The notes below the pieces were generated by a model. That model was not told where the DNA came from. It saw only the letters and a list, made by a program, of their open reading frames with translations, and made no database searches. Below are positions 5,786 to 6,519 of a stretch of 6,519 nt of DNA, in pieces. The stretch is from Desulfuromusa sp. (GTDB lineage Bacteria > Desulfobacterota > Desulfuromonadia > Desulfuromonadales > Geopsychrobacteraceae): positions 1 through 6,519 of the forward strand of contig JAOZMV010000085.1 in the NCBI GenBank assembly GCA_029934095.1. The letters are read 5' to 3'. The translations under genes were made by a program, and so were the position numbers. Every line of letters begins with the position of its first letter. Within the stretch, counting starts at the first letter, position 1.

Positions 5786-6431
5786 AAAAAAAGATCTCCC
5801 GGTGAATCTGCGTATAGGCAACACCTTGATTTTCGAGCCAACTGCTGGTCTCCTCAATCATGGTATCGAGTCCGCAAAGATAGTAGTGGATGTCATCTGC
5901 AAGAGGGATCCGTTCCAGCAGTCCGGTGACACGCCCATAAAAGTGATCATTGACTTCTTCCTGGGACAGAGCCAGATAAAAATTCTTGCTCCGCTGTAAT
6001 TCCTCAAGGTTGAAGGCCTCTGCCTGCCGACGAACCCCATAGAGACAGAGCTCTGGCTCAGGTTGAGAGTTGCTGCGCAAGTAGCTCAAAAAAGGGGCAA
6101 TGCCAGTTCCGGTGGCGATAAAAACAGAACGCGCTCCAGCAACGGCGCGGCCAGGCCGGAACCAACCAAAAGGGGCACTTGCTTGCACCTTATCCCCCGG
6201 CTTGCGTTGCGCCAGCCACTCACTGACCTTACCGTCTGGAACCCGCCGGATCAGAAAACGGAGAATCTCTTCCCCGGTTCCGGCAGCAATGCTGTAGGGG
6301 CGCGATTCAGTACTGTCGCTGAACAATGCCACACAGGCCCCCGGCTCAAACTGAACAGCTCCGCGCTCAAGCTGCAACTCAAATAGTTCATCGGTTTTAA
6401 AAACGACATTATGGACCGTCAAAGCATGCAT
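5772..6431 (-). CDS. Ferredoxin reductase-type FAD/NAD(P)H oxidoreductase
   Basis: This 219-residue cytoplasmic protein has the two-domain FNR fold. The FAD domain (1-95) carries RPYSIA (44-49) and the GKVSEWL loop (67-73). The NAD(P) domain carries ATGTGIAPFLSYL (106-118), YYLCGLDTMIEE (183-194) and the C-terminal HREIFFYEDE (210-219). It lacks a 2Fe-2S domain and haem or globin fusions, so it is closest to single-chain ferredoxin/flavodoxin-NADP reductases, which move electrons between NAD(P)H and ferredoxin or flavodoxin. At about 220 residues it is short for the family. TGGAAGA lies about 6 nt before the ATG. The downstream radical SAM gene begins inside its last codons, so the two are almost certainly co-expressed, and the reductase may feed electrons to that enzyme's Fe-S cluster via a ferredoxin or flavodoxin encoded elsewhere. 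The natural redox partner cannot be named. Confidence 0.92.
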   Translation of the reverse strand: MHALTVHNVVFKTDELFELQLERGAVQFEPGACVALFSDSTESRPYSIAAGTGEEILRFLIRRVPDGKVSEWLAQRKPGDKVQASAPFGWFRPGRAVAGARSVFIATGTGIAPFLSYLRSNSQPEPELCLYGVRRQAEAFNLEELQRSKNFYLALSQEEVNDHFYGRVTGLLERIPLADDIHYYLCGLDTMIEETSSWLENQGVAYTQIHREIFFYEDE

Positions 6432-6452
6432 AAAAATCTTCCATCAGTTATC

Positions 6453-6519
6453 TCAATATACCAGGGGCTTCATCTCAATCGGTTCACCACGCCGGGCTCT
6501 TTCAGCGGCAGGTAAAACA
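6453..6519 (-). CDS. C-terminal end of an unidentified gene (5' part beyond window)
   Basis: From the right edge one minus-strand frame stays open for 21 codons, ends at TGA (6455-6453) and reads ...LPAAERARRGEPIEMKPLVY. It is followed after 21 nt, which contain the GGAAG Shine-Dalgarno, by the reductase ATG. That spacing fits an operon partner. A second frame is open to a stop at 6472-6470 and gives a less tightly spaced alternative. The visible piece is too short to identify; charged residues followed by a short hydrophobic end suggest a soluble protein. Confidence 0.5.
   Translation of the reverse strand, partial: VLPAAERARRGEPIEMKPLVY

Noticed and set aside
5786..5857. Longer radical SAM protein starting at 5857 (24 extra residues)
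   Set aside because: The extension is basic, lies wholly inside the reductase coding region in another frame, and does not resemble radical SAM proteins. A Shine-Dalgarno sits correctly for the ATG at 5785.
5483..5929. 148-codon plus-strand open frame opposite the radical SAM and reductase genes
   Set aside because: It is antisense to two genes with intact family motifs and its translation resembles no protein family; it is best explained as a shadow of their codon use.

Overview
The window comes from a Gram-negative bacterium. Several products carry Sec signal peptides into a periplasm, and Shine-Dalgarno spacing is bacterial throughout. Base composition looks close to 50% GC by eye. The gene mix (a membrane-anchored disulfide oxidoreductase, an exported rhodanese, a DUF302 protein, and a radical SAM/ferredoxin-reductase pair) would suit an anaerobic or facultative proteobacterium such as a Desulfuromonas-like lineage. 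That taxonomic guess is inference only. Every gene I support lies on the minus strand, so the natural reading order is from high to low coordinates.

Upper segment (6519 to about 4834): the last 21 codons of an unidentified gene are followed by a small FAD/NAD(P)H ferredoxin-reductase-type protein (6431-5772). This overlaps by 14 nt a radical SAM protein with a cysteine-rich SPASM-like tail (5785-4877). A hairpin just past the radical SAM stop, with a somewhat distant T-tract, probably ends this transcription unit.

Lower segment (4822 to 1): a TTGACA -35 box and an inverted repeat sit directly upstream of a TetR-family regulator (4748-4143). After it, with gaps of only -1 to 66 nt, come an AhpD-like carboxymuconolactone decarboxylase-fold protein, a 713-residue fusion of a VTT (TVP38/TMEM64/DedA-type) membrane domain to a dihydrolipoamide-dehydrogenase-like flavoprotein, an exported DUF302 protein, an exported conserved hypothetical protein with His-rich motifs, and an exported tandem-type rhodanese cut by the left window edge. 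This looks like one autoregulated operon.

How the genes may work together (inference): the flavoprotein would use NAD(P)H in the cytoplasm to drive thiol/disulfide chemistry at the membrane. The AhpD-like protein is a plausible cytoplasmic thiol partner, and three exported proteins, one a sulfurtransferase homologue, would act across the membrane. A role in thiol, reactive-sulfur or oxidant stress under TetR control fits, but no substrate can be read from the sequence. In the upper unit the reductase is a natural candidate to supply electrons to the radical SAM enzyme. I see no tRNA, rRNA, CRISPR array, insertion sequence or long repeat. No stretch over 300 bases lacks a gene.
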